Source: Streptomyces sp. DvalAA-43 (GTDB taxonomy: Bacteria; Actinomycetota; Actinomycetes; Streptomycetales; Streptomycetaceae). Taken from it: DNA of 64,000 nucleotides. Every line of letters starts with the position of its first letter. Position 1 is the first letter of the stretch. The stretch is taken from contig NZ_FMBW01000046.1 of the NCBI RefSeq assembly GCF_900091725.1, forward strand, positions 45,961 to 109,960, written 5' to 3'. The translations under genes and the position numbers were made by a program. The notes below the pieces were generated by a model. The model did not search any database and had not been told where the DNA came from. It saw only the letters and a program-made list of their open reading frames with translations. This document shows positions 52,194 through 60,569 of this stretch, one piece after another.

Positions 52194-53423
52194 TCAGCTC
52201 CCTCCGGGCCCCGGCCACAGCCCGTCGTCCGTCAGCCCCAGCAGGTCGATGGCGTTGCGGCGCACGATCCGGTCCACCACATCGGCGTCCAGATGCCCCA
52301 TCTGCGCCTCGCCGACCTCGCGCGACTTGGGCCAGGTCGAGTCGGAGTGCGGGTAGTCCGTCTCGTACAGGACGTTCCCGACGCCGATCGAGTCCAGGTT
52401 CTTCAGCCCGAAGGCGTCGTCGAAGAAGCAGCCGAAGACGTGCTCGGAGAACAGCTCCGACGGCGGGCGGTGGACCTTGTCGGCGACGCCGCCCCACGCC
52501 CGGTTCTCCTCCCAGACCACGTCGGCGCGTTCCAGGATGTACGGGATCCAGCCGATCTGTCCCTCGGCGTACATGATCCGGAGGTTCGGGAACCGTTCGA
52601 ACTTGCCGCTCATCAGCCAGTCGACCATCGAGAAGCAGCAGTTGGCGAAGGTGATGGTGGATCCGACGGCGGGCGGGGCGTCGGCCGAGGTGGACGGCAT
52701 CTTCGAGGACGAACCGATGTGCATCGCGATCACCGTCCCCGTCTCGTCACAGGCCCTCAGGAACGGATCCCACTCGTCCGTGTGAATCGACGGCAGTCCG
52801 AGGTGCGGGGGTATCTCGGAGAACGCCACCGCGCGCACGCCGCGCGCCGCGTTGCGCCGTACCTCGTCGGCGGCCATCCGCGCGTCCCAGAGCGGGATCA
52901 GGGTGAGCGGTATGAGCCGGCCGTGCGCCTCGGGCCCGCACCACTCCTCGACCATCCAGTCGTTGTACGCGCGCACCCCGAGCAGCCCCAGCTCGCGGTC
53001 CTTCGCTTCGGTGAAGGTCTGGCCGCAGAAGCGCGGGAAGGTGGGGAAGCAGAGGGCGGACTGGACGTGGTTGACGTCCATGTCGGCGAGCCGCTCGGGG
53101 ACCGAGAACGAACCCGGGCGCATCTGCTCGTACGTGATGATCTCCAGCTTGATCTCGTCCCGGTCGTAGCCGACCGCGGTGTCGAGCCGGGTGAGCGGGC
53201 GGTGCAGATCCTCGTACACCCACCAGTCGCCGATCGGTCCGTCGTCGCCCTTCGCACCCATCACGGGCGCGAACTTCCCGCCCATGAAGGTCATTTCCCT
53301 GAGCGGTGCGCGGACGATCCGCGGGCCGCGGTCGAGGTACTTGGACGGGAGCCGGTCCCGCCAGACATGAGCGGGCTCCACCGTGTGGTCGTCCACCGAG
53401 ATGATCTTCGGGAAGGTCTCCAT
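52194..53423 (-). CDS. Amidohydrolase-2 family (ACMSD-like) metal hydrolase
   Basis: A 409-residue amidohydrolase_2 protein. ISVDDHTVEP begins the first barrel strand (with Asp/His in place of the usual HxH), AMHIG carries a metal His, and YETDYPHSDSTWP holds the C-terminal Asp and His. The family includes decarboxylases and C-C hydrolases acting on carboxylated rings. The ATG at 53423 is preferred to a GTG three codons earlier. An operator-like repeat at 53443-53462 lies immediately upstream and nearly matches one in front of the acyl-CoA gene cluster at 58.9 kb, so it probably serves the same catabolic pathway. Confidence 0.85.
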   Translation of the reverse strand: METFPKIISVDDHTVEPAHVWRDRLPSKYLDRGPRIVRAPLREMTFMGGKFAPVMGAKGDDGPIGDWWVYEDLHRPLTRLDTAVGYDRDEIKLEIITYEQMRPGSFSVPERLADMDVNHVQSALCFPTFPRFCGQTFTEAKDRELGLLGVRAYNDWMVEEWCGPEAHGRLIPLTLIPLWDARMAADEVRRNAARGVRAVAFSEIPPHLGLPSIHTDEWDPFLRACDETGTVIAMHIGSSSKMPSTSADAPPAVGSTITFANCCFSMVDWLMSGKFERFPNLRIMYAEGQIGWIPYILERADVVWEENRAWGGVADKVHRPPSELFSEHVFGCFFDDAFGLKNLDSIGVGNVLYETDYPHSDSTWPKSREVGEAQMGHLDADVVDRIVRRNAIDLLGLTDDGLWPGPGGS

Positions 53424-53442
53424 GCCCACCACGGTAGCGCCG

Positions 53443-53462
53443 ATCTGACGAACCGTCAGCTA
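53443..53462 (-). promoter_or_regulatory. Operator A: inverted repeat upstream of the amidohydrolase
   Basis: On the minus strand this reads TAGCTGACGGTTCGTCAGAT, with CTGACG/CGTCAG arms. It agrees with Operator B (58891-58910) at 17 of 20 positions, all differences in the central spacer. It is a good candidate TetR-family site 20 bases from the start codon. Confidence 0.7.
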
Positions 53463-53652
53463 TCTGGACCGGACCCCGTACCGCAATCGTTGTCGAGGGC
53501 TTGTGCAGAGAGTCACCCACTGCTGACGTGCCCGCCCAAGACAAGGCAGACTGTTGAGCGCGATACCAGCGGTACCGAGCAATCCGGATCCACCCGCCCC
53601 GGACCGGCACACGGGCGGGCAATCCAGGCGGACGGCATCAGCGCGCGGCATC

Positions 53653-53688
53653 GGCAGGACGGGCAGCACCGGCAGGACGGGCAGCACC
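53653..53688 (+). repeat. 18-base tandem repeat before the AfsR-like gene
   Basis: GGCAGGACGGGCAGCACC occurs twice head to tail, with degenerate fragments on both sides, ending 29 bases before the AfsR-like start. In the AfsR frame it would read as repeats of AGRAAP without a stop, so an upstream start cannot be wholly excluded. Confidence 0.7.
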
Positions 53689-53716
53689 GGCGGGGCGAGC
53701 AGGGCAGGGGGCAGCA

Positions 53717-56683
53717 ATGGACCGTGACAACGGGCCGCACGCGCGTGTTCCGGAGCAGCGCGCTCCGCGACAGCGATCGGCGTGCGGCGTCGATCTGCGC
53801 TTTTCCGTGCTCGGTCCGGTACGGGCATGGCGGGACGGCGAAGCGCTGTCGTCCGGCTCGCCGCAGCAGCGCGCCCTGCTGGCGGCGCTGCTCCTGCGCG
53901 GCGGCCGCACGGCCACCGCCGCCGAGCTCATCGACGCCATCTGGGGCGACGAGCCGCCCTCGCAGGCGCTGGCCACGATACGTACGTACGCCTCCCGGCT
54001 GCGCAAGGTGCTCGACCCGCAGACGCTGGTCAGCGACGCCGGCGGCTACGCGATCCGGGCCGGGCAGGACGCCGTAGACGTGCACGTGGTCGGTGATCTG
54101 GCGGCCGAGGCGGAGAAGGCCCGCGCGGGCGGCGACCGCTTCCAGGCCCGGAACCTGCTCAACAAGGCGCTCGGGCTGTGGGACGGCGAGGCCCTGGCCT
54201 CCGTGCCCGGACCGTACGCCGAGAACCAGCGCACCCGGCTGGAGGAGTGGCGGCTCCAGCTCACCGAGTCCCGCCTGGATCTGGACCTGGAGGTCGGCTG
54301 CCACGCGGAGGCGGTCTCCGAACTGACCGCGCTGACGGCCGCGCACCCCCTGCGGGAACGGCTGCGCGAGCTCCTGATGATCGCCCTGTACCGCAGCGGC
54401 CGCCAGGCCGAGGCGCTGGCGGTCTACGCCGACACCCGGCGGCTGCTCGCCGACGAACTGGGCGTGGACCCGCGCCCCGAGCTCGCCCAGCTCCAGCAGC
54501 GCATCCTGCGGGCCGACGAGGAGCTGGCCCGCCCCGCGGACGAACCGGCCCCGGCCCCCGCGCCGGTGCGCCCCGCCCAGCTCCCGGCCACCGTCCCGGA
54601 CTTCACCGGCCGCGCCTCCTTCGTCCGCGAGCTGGGCGCCCGGCTGGCGACCGCCGAGGGCTCGGTGATGGCCGTCTCGGCGCTGGCCGGCATCGGCGGC
54701 GTCGGCAAGACGACCCTCGCCGTGCACGTCGCCCACCAGGCACGCCAGCACTTCCCGGACGGCCAGCTGTACGTGGACCTCCAGGGCGCGGGCGCACGGG
54801 CCGCCGAGCCGGAGACGGTCCTCGGCGCGTTCCTGCGGGCCCTGGGCACCGCGGACTCGGCGATCCCCGACTCCCTGGACGAGCGCGCCGCGCTGTACCG
54901 CTCCACGCTCGACGGCCGCCGCATCCTGGTCCTCCTCGACAACGCCCACGACGCGGCCCAGGTCCGCCCGCTGCTGCCCGGCACCGCGGGGTGCGCGGCG
55001 CTGATCACCAGTCGCGTCCGGATGGTCGACCTGGCCGGTTCCCATCTGGTCGACCTGGACGTGATGTCGCCCGAGGAGGCGCTCCAGCTCTTCACCCGCA
55101 TCGCGGGCGAGGAGCGCATCAGCGCCGAGCGCGAGGCCGCCCTGGACGTGGTCGCCGCGTGCGGCTTCCTCCCCCTGGCCATCCGCATCGCCGCCTCCCG
55201 CCTGTCCGCCCGCCGCACCTGGACGGTCTCCGTGCTGGCCGCCAAGCTCGCCGACGGACGCCGCCGTCTGGACGAGCTCCAGGCGGGCGACCTCGCGGTG
55301 AAGGCCACCTTCGAACTCGGCTACGGCCAGCTGGAACCCGCCCAGGCCCGCGCCTTCCGCCTGCTCGGCCTGGCCGACGGCCCCGACATCTCCCTCGCCG
55401 CGGCGGCGGCCGTGCTCGACCTGGAGGCCCACGCGGCGGAGGACCTTCTGGAGGCCCTGGTCGACACCAGCCTCCTGGAGTCGGCCGCCCCGGGCCGCTA
55501 CCGCTACCACGACCTCGTGCGCCTCTACGCGCGTGCGTGCGCGGAGCGCGACGAGGAGCCCGCGGAGCGGGAGTCGGCGCTGTCGCGGCTGCTGGACTTC
55601 TATCTGGCGACGGCGGCGGGGGTGTACGCGCTGGAGCGGCCGGGGGACCGCACGGTCGCCCATCTGGAGCCCACCGGGTACAAGGGGCTCACGTTCACCC
55701 GCCATGAGCACGCCCTCGACTGGCTCTACTCCGAGGCCAACTCCCTCCTGGCGTGCGCCCAGCAGTCGACCACCGCCGGCACCATACGCCGGAGCGTGGA
55801 TCTCCTTCTGGCCTGCAAGGATCTCGCGGAATCAGGAGCCAACTCACGCCAGTTCGAGTCCGTGGCGACCGTACTGAGGGATGCCGCGGCGGTGGCGGGC
55901 GACCCGCGCTCCGAGGCTCGGGCACGGACGACGCTCGCCCAGGTGCACAGCACCGCCGGTCGTTTCGACCAGGCCGACGAGGAGGCGCGCAAGGCCATGT
56001 GGCTCGCGCCCTCGACCGACGACGTGTGGACGCACTGCAACGCCCCCAACGAAGTCGGCATCATCGCCGGATACCGGAACCGGCTCGACGAGGCGGAGGC
56101 CCTTCTCCAGCAGACCATCGCCGCCTTCCGGGCCGACGCCAACCAGCCCGGCGAGGCAAGCGCCCTGTGCAACCTGTCCCGGGTCCATCTGGCCATAGGA
56201 CATACGACGAGTGCGGTGGAACTCGCCAGCGAGGGCGTCGCCCTCTACAACCGCATGGGGCTCACGCTGCGGCTGGCCAACGGCCGCTACGCCCTGGGCC
56301 TCGCGCTCGCACGGGCCGGCCGCCAGGAGGAGGCCCAGGACCGGCTGTCCGAGGCGCTCTCCGTCTTCAGGGACAGCAGGCAGCGGCTGTGGGAAGGCAT
56401 GACCCTCTTCCGGCTGGCCGAGGTCCACCTCGACGCGGGGCGTTCCGCCCAGGCCGCCGGCCTCGCCGAACAGGCGCTGGCGGTACTGCTGCACGTGGGC
56501 GGTGAGTGGCGTCGCGCCAACGTGCTGACGGTGCTGGGGAAGGCCCTCCAGAGGATCGGGCAGGCGGACCGTGCGAAGGTGTGCTGGCAGGATGCTCTTT
56601 CGGTCTTCGATCAGCTGAAGGCCCCGGAGGCCGAGGCCGTCAGCCGTCTGCTCCATCCCGCCTCCGCCCCTCGCAGGAGCTGA
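53717..56683 (+). CDS. AfsR-like SARP/NB-ARC/TPR transcriptional activator
   Basis: A 988-residue regulator with AfsR architecture. An OmpR-type winged helix lies at about 27-115 and the bacterial transcriptional activator domain at about 120-268; together they make the SARP unit. An NB-ARC ATPase follows, with P-loop GIGGVGKTT at 325-333 and Walker B-like ILVLLDNA near 400. About 660-980 are TPR repeats. SARPs bind direct repeats near -35 and activate antibiotic or developmental genes. The ATG has a GGGGG-type ribosome site. The stop is followed five bases later by 11-base direct repeats and then an AfsS-like gene, mirroring afsR-afsS. It may be an afsR orthologue or paralogue. Confidence 0.93.
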   Translation: MDRDNGPHARVPEQRAPRQRSACGVDLRFSVLGPVRAWRDGEALSSGSPQQRALLAALLLRGGRTATAAELIDAIWGDEPPSQALATIRTYASRLRKVLDPQTLVSDAGGYAIRAGQDAVDVHVVGDLAAEAEKARAGGDRFQARNLLNKALGLWDGEALASVPGPYAENQRTRLEEWRLQLTESRLDLDLEVGCHAEAVSELTALTAAHPLRERLRELLMIALYRSGRQAEALAVYADTRRLLADELGVDPRPELAQLQQRILRADEELARPADEPAPAPAPVRPAQLPATVPDFTGRASFVRELGARLATAEGSVMAVSALAGIGGVGKTTLAVHVAHQARQHFPDGQLYVDLQGAGARAAEPETVLGAFLRALGTADSAIPDSLDERAALYRSTLDGRRILVLLDNAHDAAQVRPLLPGTAGCAALITSRVRMVDLAGSHLVDLDVMSPEEALQLFTRIAGEERISAEREAALDVVAACGFLPLAIRIAASRLSARRTWTVSVLAAKLADGRRRLDELQAGDLAVKATFELGYGQLEPAQARAFRLLGLADGPDISLAAAAAVLDLEAHAAEDLLEALVDTSLLESAAPGRYRYHDLVRLYARACAERDEEPAERESALSRLLDFYLATAAGVYALERPGDRTVAHLEPTGYKGLTFTRHEHALDWLYSEANSLLACAQQSTTAGTIRRSVDLLLACKDLAESGANSRQFESVATVLRDAAAVAGDPRSEARARTTLAQVHSTAGRFDQADEEARKAMWLAPSTDDVWTHCNAPNEVGIIAGYRNRLDEAEALLQQTIAAFRADANQPGEASALCNLSRVHLAIGHTTSAVELASEGVALYNRMGLTLRLANGRYALGLALARAGRQEEAQDRLSEALSVFRDSRQRLWEGMTLFRLAEVHLDAGRSAQAAGLAEQALAVLLHVGGEWRRANVLTVLGKALQRIGQADRAKVCWQDALSVFDQLKAPEAEAVSRLLHPASAPRRS

Positions 56684-56687
56684 GGAG

Positions 56688-56709
56688 CGTTCATCATTCG
56701 TTTATCGCC
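56688..56709 (+). promoter_or_regulatory. SARP/PhoP-type 11-base direct repeat upstream of the AfsS-like gene
   Basis: CGTTCATCATT is followed immediately by CGTTTATCGCC, giving CGTTCAT/CGTTTAT seven-base cores with 11-base spacing, one helical turn. AfsR and PhoP both recognise GTTCA-type repeats of this spacing in the afsS promoter of S. coelicolor. A possible -10 (TACCTG, 56724-56729) lies 18 bases downstream of the cores. Confidence 0.65.
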
Positions 56710-56799
56710 CCCGGGCACTCTCGTACCTGTCGATGCGTCGCGTCGGGGGGCAGACGAGTCGGCAGTCGGATCAGAGCACTAAGGTGAACGGCTCTGAAC

Positions 56800-56839
56800 A
56801 GCCCGTCCGGCAGCCCACGGGGGAGCAGCCGGACGGGCT
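56800..56839 (+). terminator. Hairpin in the leader of the AfsS-like gene
   Basis: AGCCCGTCCGGC and GCCGGACGGGCT form a perfect 12-base stem with a 16-base loop. It lies between the presumed promoter and the AfsS-like start, 39 bases before the ATG. It may end upstream transcription or attenuate the small gene; the T-run is only TT. Confidence 0.6.
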
Positions 56840-56878
56840 TCGCCGCCTATCCATGCACCGAGTAATGGAGTTCACGAC

Positions 56879-57091
56879 ATGAGCGACGACAAGAAGATCC
56901 AGGCGCCGACGCCCGGCACGACGGGCGACGCCAAGCCCGAGGACAGCCACATGACGGGCGAGCCCGCGATCAAGCCGCTGGACAGCCACATGACCGGCGG
57001 CCCCAAGGTCAAGCCGCTCGACAGCCACATGACGGGCGAGCCCGAGATCAAGCCCATGGACAGCCACATGACCGGGGCCGATCCTCGCTGA
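56879..57091 (+). CDS. AfsS-like small repeat protein
   Basis: A 70-residue, hydrophilic protein with the hexamer DSHMTG four times, at 22, 35, 48 and 61, exactly every 13 residues; the linkers are EPAIKPL, GPKVKPL and EPEIKPM. Downstream of an AfsR-type gene this matches AfsS ('sigma-like') proteins, about 63 residues with repeated D-x-H units, which AfsR activates and which switch on secondary metabolism. There is no leader peptide, Cys content or modifying enzyme, so a peptide natural product is unlikely. The ribosome site is ATGGAG. Confidence 0.82.
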   Translation: MSDDKKIQAPTPGTTGDAKPEDSHMTGEPAIKPLDSHMTGGPKVKPLDSHMTGEPEIKPMDSHMTGADPR

Positions 57092-57158
57092 TACCGCAAT
57101 CGACGGGGGTATCGGGGGGAGCGGCCGCGGCGGCGCGGAGGGGGAGCCGTCGCGGCCG

Positions 57159-57230
57159 CCGTACGTCCGGGGGGACGTACGGACACCACCGGCGAAGAGG
57201 GGCACGAGCCACGGCTCGTGCCCCTCTTCG
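57159..57230. terminator. Double hairpin terminator between AfsS-like and acyl-CoA ligase genes
   Basis: The first hairpin is CCGTACGTCC-GGGG-GGACGTACGG. The second has a perfect 18-base stem with a 2-base loop (57193-57210 with 57213-57230). They lie between two convergent genes. Confidence 0.88.
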
Positions 57231-57310
57231 CGTCCACCACCGCATGCCCCGTGCCGGGCTTGTCCGGGGCGACTCGACGCGGCCCTCGCGGTGATCTCCG
57301 GGTGGCGGCG

Positions 57311-58870
57311 TCAGCCCTCCCGCCGCCGCAGCTCCCCCTTCACCACCTTGCCGCTCGCGTTGCGCGGTAGTTCGGTGACGAACTCGACCGCTCTGGGGAC
57401 CTTGTAGTTCGCCATCTCGCGCCGGGCCCAGGCGATCAGATCGTCGGCGGTCAGGGTCGCGCCGGGCCTGCGCACCGCGTATGCCTTGCCCACCTCGCCG
57501 AGGCGGGGGTCGGGGACGCCGATCACCGCGACGTCGGCCACGTCCGGGTGCAGGCCCAGGAGCTGTTCTATCTCGGCGGGGTACGCGTTGAAGCCGCCGA
57601 CGATGAACATGTCCTTGATCCGGTCGGTGATCCTGAGGTTGCCCGCCTCGTCGAGGACGCCCACGTCGCCGGTGCGGAGCCAGCCGTCGGGGGTGATCGC
57701 GGCGGCCGTGGTCTCCGGGTCCTCGAAGTAGCCCCGCATCACGTGGAAGCCGCGGACCAGGACCTCGCCGGGCGTGCCCGGGTCGGCCAGGACGCGGACC
57801 TCGGTGTCCGGGATCGCCCGGCCGGACGTCGAGGCGATGGTCCCGGCCGGGTCGCCCCGGCGGCACATGGTGACGATGCCGCTCGCCTCGGAGAGGCCGT
57901 ACGCGGTGAGGACGGTGGCGATGTGGAGCTCCTCGCGCAGGCGTTCCACCAGTTTCAGCGGGACCACCGCCGCGCCCGTCACCACCAGGCGCAGGGCGGA
58001 GAGGTCGTGGGCTCCGCGTGCCGGGTGGTCCAGGAGGGACTGGTGGAGGGTGGGCGGGCCGGGCAGGACCGAGATGCGTTCGGCGGCGATGTTGGCCAGG
58101 ACCGTGTCCACGTTGAAGACCGGCTGCGGGACCATCGTCGCGCCCCGCATCAGGCAGGCGATGATGCCCGCCTTGTAGCCGAAGGTGTGGAAGAAGGGGT
58201 TCACGATCAGATAGCGGTCGCCCTCGCGCAGATCCGCCAGTTCGCTCCAGATCGCGTAGCAGCGCAGGGTCTGGGCGTGGGTGATCACGGCGCCCTTGGG
58301 GCGGCCCGTGGTGCCCGAGGTGTAGATGATGTCGGAGGGGGACCCAGGGGCGACGGCGTCGGCGCGGGACCGTACCGCCGCGCCGGACACCCCCTCCCCC
58401 GATGCCAGGAAGTCCTTCCAGGTGACGTAGTCGTCGGGGGCGGCGTCCGCCAGCACCACCACCTTCTCCAGGCAGGGCAGCTCGGCCTCCGCCCGGCGCA
58501 GCGACGCCACGTACGACGTACCGAGGAAGGTGCCGGTGACGAAGAGGAGCTTCGCCCGGCTGCGTTGCAGGATGTACGCCGCCTCACTGCCCTTGAAGCG
58601 GGTGTTGAGGGGGACGAGGACCGCTCCGGCGGTGACCGCTCCCAGCGCGGAGACGATCCAGTCCAGGGTGTTCGGGGCCCAGACCGCGACCCGGTCCCCC
58701 GGCTCGACGCCCGAGGCCATGCACGCGGCGGCGGCCCGCTCCACGCGCTCGCCGAGCTCGGCGTACGAGACCCGGGTGCGGCCCTCGACGACCGCCTCCC
58801 GGTCCCCGTACCGCCGCGCCGCCGCCCGGACCAGTCTCGGGATGCTGCCCCACTCCTCGTCGCCGCGCAT
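57311..58870 (-). CDS. Acyl-CoA synthetase (FadD-like, AMP-forming)
   Basis: A 519-residue adenylate-forming enzyme that activates a carboxylic acid to its CoA ester. Motifs are complete: YTSGTTGRPKGA (P-loop), YGLSEASG (A5), GWLRTGDVG (A7, with the ATP-binding Asp), RIKDMFIVGGFNAYP (hinge) and the catalytic Lys in NASGKVVKGEL. It resembles FadD3/FadD17-like ligases of side-chain and steroid-ring degradation. It is transcribed divergently from the aldolase/DUF35/crotonase genes across a 91-base region holding Operator B, and should provide their CoA substrate. Confidence 0.92.
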   Translation of the reverse strand: MRGDEEWGSIPRLVRAAARRYGDREAVVEGRTRVSYAELGERVERAAAACMASGVEPGDRVAVWAPNTLDWIVSALGAVTAGAVLVPLNTRFKGSEAAYILQRSRAKLLFVTGTFLGTSYVASLRRAEAELPCLEKVVVLADAAPDDYVTWKDFLASGEGVSGAAVRSRADAVAPGSPSDIIYTSGTTGRPKGAVITHAQTLRCYAIWSELADLREGDRYLIVNPFFHTFGYKAGIIACLMRGATMVPQPVFNVDTVLANIAAERISVLPGPPTLHQSLLDHPARGAHDLSALRLVVTGAAVVPLKLVERLREELHIATVLTAYGLSEASGIVTMCRRGDPAGTIASTSGRAIPDTEVRVLADPGTPGEVLVRGFHVMRGYFEDPETTAAAITPDGWLRTGDVGVLDEAGNLRITDRIKDMFIVGGFNAYPAEIEQLLGLHPDVADVAVIGVPDPRLGEVGKAYAVRRPGATLTADDLIAWARREMANYKVPRAVEFVTELPRNASGKVVKGELRRREG

Positions 58871-58890
58871 CGTTCGCCCTCCTGACGCAG

Positions 58891-58910
58891 TAGCTGACTA
58901 TCCGTCAGAT
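58891..58910. promoter_or_regulatory. Operator B: inverted repeat in the divergent acyl-CoA gene promoter
   Basis: TAGCTGACTATCCGTCAGAT, with CTGAC-N5-GTCAG arms, lies between the ligase and aldolase genes. It shares both eight-base flanks (TAGCTGAC and CGTCAGAT) with Operator A. It is placed to control both directions. The cognate repressor, probably TetR-type, is not in the adjacent DNA. Confidence 0.75.
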
Positions 58911-58961
58911 TAGCTGTAGCCTCAGCCGCTGTCAGCAGTCATGACGGCCTGGGAGGTGGCG

Positions 58962-60110
58962 GTGACGGCACTCAAGGACGCGACGGCGATAGCCGGCATA
59001 GGACAGACGGCCTTCGCGAAACAACTGCCGGAATCCGAGAAGACCTTGGCCTGCCGGGCCATCGTCGCGGCGCTCGACGACGCGGGCATCGACGCGTCGG
59101 AGGTGGACGGATTCGCCTCGTACACGATGGAGGAGACCGACGAGGTGGAGGTCGCCAAGGCCATCGGGGCGGGCGATGTCACCTTCTTCAGCAAGGTGGG
59201 GTACGGGGGCGGCGGCTCCTGCGCGACGGTCGCGCATCTCGCCGCCGCCGTGGCGACGGGGCAGGCGAGCGTGGGGGTCGCCTGGCGGTCGCGGAAGCGG
59301 GGGTCGGGGACCCGGCCCTGGAAGAACACCGCCGTGCAGCTGCCCACCCCCGCCCAGTGGACCCGTCCGTACGGGCTGCTGCGGCCGGCCGACGAGATCG
59401 GGATGCTGGCGCGGCGGTACATGCACGAGTACGGGGCGACCCGCGACCACCTCTTCAACGTCGCCCTCGCCTGCCGCAACCGCGCCAACCAGAACCCGGA
59501 CGCGGTGATGTACGAACGGCCGCTGACCCGCGACATGTATATGACCTCGCGCTGGATCAGCGAGCCGCTCTGCCTCTTCGACAACTGTCTGGAGACCGAC
59601 GGGGCGCTGGCCTGCGTCATCGTCTCCGCCGAGCGGGCCCGCGACTGCCGGCAGAAGCCCGTCTACCTCCACTCCGTCGCCCAGGGGCTGCCCGCCCAGC
59701 ACCACGGGATGGTCAACTACTGGAACGACGACCCGCTCACCGGACCCGCCTGGACGGCCGCCCGGCAGCTGTGGAAGCAGGCCGACTTCGGCCCGGACGA
59801 TGTCGATGTGGCCCAGATCTACGACGCGTTCACCCCGCTCATCCCGCTCTCCCTGGAGGGCTACGGCTTCTGCGGGCGCGGTGAGGGCGCCGCGTTCACC
59901 GAGGGCGGGGCGCTGGAGAGCGGCGGGCGGCTGCCCATCAACACCGGGGGCGGCGGGCTCAGCGAGGGGTATGTGCACGGCTTCAACCTGATCAACGAGG
60001 GCGTCAAGCAGTTGCGCGGCGTCTCCACCGCCCAGGTCCCGGACGCCGGGACGTGTCTGGTCACCGCCGGGGAGGGCGTGCCCACGTCCGCCCTGCTGCT
60101 GAGGAGTTGA
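58962..60110 (+). CDS. Thiolase-fold lipid-transfer protein / probable Ltp2-like aldolase
   Basis: A 382-residue thiolase-superfamily protein. The nucleophile-position Cys87 (GGGSCATV) is kept, but the thiolase His motif is replaced: GGGLSEGYVHG has Tyr337 where thiolases have His. Another Tyr (287, in AQIYDAFT) precedes. Ltp2-type side-chain aldolases of steroid degradation use two tyrosines and work with a DUF35 partner, which is exactly the next gene here. So a retro-aldol cleavage of a CoA ester is more likely than thiolysis. The GTG at 58962 has GGGAGG upstream; an ATG at 58941 lacks a ribosome site. Confidence 0.82.
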   Translation: MTALKDATAIAGIGQTAFAKQLPESEKTLACRAIVAALDDAGIDASEVDGFASYTMEETDEVEVAKAIGAGDVTFFSKVGYGGGGSCATVAHLAAAVATGQASVGVAWRSRKRGSGTRPWKNTAVQLPTPAQWTRPYGLLRPADEIGMLARRYMHEYGATRDHLFNVALACRNRANQNPDAVMYERPLTRDMYMTSRWISEPLCLFDNCLETDGALACVIVSAERARDCRQKPVYLHSVAQGLPAQHHGMVNYWNDDPLTGPAWTAARQLWKQADFGPDDVDVAQIYDAFTPLIPLSLEGYGFCGRGEGAAFTEGGALESGGRLPINTGGGGLSEGYVHGFNLINEGVKQLRGVSTAQVPDAGTCLVTAGEGVPTSALLLRS

Positions 60111-60123
60111 GGAGTTGACCGGG

Positions 60124-60564
60124 ATGGATGGACTGCTGCTGCCCGTCGTGGACGACGACGGCGCCCCCTTCTGGGAGTACGCGGCCCGCGGTGAACTCCG
60201 CGTCCAGGCGTGCGCCGCCCCGGAGTGCGGACGGCTCCGCTTCCCGCCCCGGCCGTGCTGCCCGCACTGCCGGTCCTTCGAGAGCGAGTGGCGGCCGATG
60301 AGCGGACGCGGCCGCATCTGGTCCTATGTGCTGCCGCACCCGCCGCTGCTGCCCGCGTACGCGGCGCAGGCCCCGTACAACGCGGTCGTGGTCGAGCTGG
60401 CGGACGCCCCGCGGATCCGGCTGGTGGGGAATGTGGTGAGCGGGCCGGACGCCCCGCTGGACTCGGTCGATCCGGCGCGGCTGCGGATCGGTGCGCCGGT
60501 GCGGGCGGTGTTCTGCCCGGCCGGTCCCGGGGTGACGCTGGTGCGCTGGCTGCTGGAGAGGTGA
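60124..60564 (+). CDS. DUF35 zinc-ribbon/OB-fold acyl-CoA-binding protein
   Basis: A 146-residue protein with an N-terminal rubredoxin-like zinc ribbon (CAAPECGRLRFPPRPCCPHC) and a C-terminal OB fold that binds CoA thioesters. DUF35 proteins are obligate partners of thiolase-fold enzymes such as Ltp2. The ATG at 60124 has GAGGAG nine bases upstream. It lies 13 bases after the aldolase gene and touches the crotonase gene, so all three form one operon. Confidence 0.9.
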   Translation: MDGLLLPVVDDDGAPFWEYAARGELRVQACAAPECGRLRFPPRPCCPHCRSFESEWRPMSGRGRIWSYVLPHPPLLPAYAAQAPYNAVVVELADAPRIRLVGNVVSGPDAPLDSVDPARLRIGAPVRAVFCPAGPGVTLVRWLLER

Positions 60565-60569
60565 GGGCG

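Noticed and set aside
56879..57091. Repeat peptide as a ribosomally made natural-product precursor
   Set aside because: No Cys, no leader-like N-terminus and no modifying enzyme nearby; the AfsR-type neighbour and D-x-H repeats fit AfsS instead.
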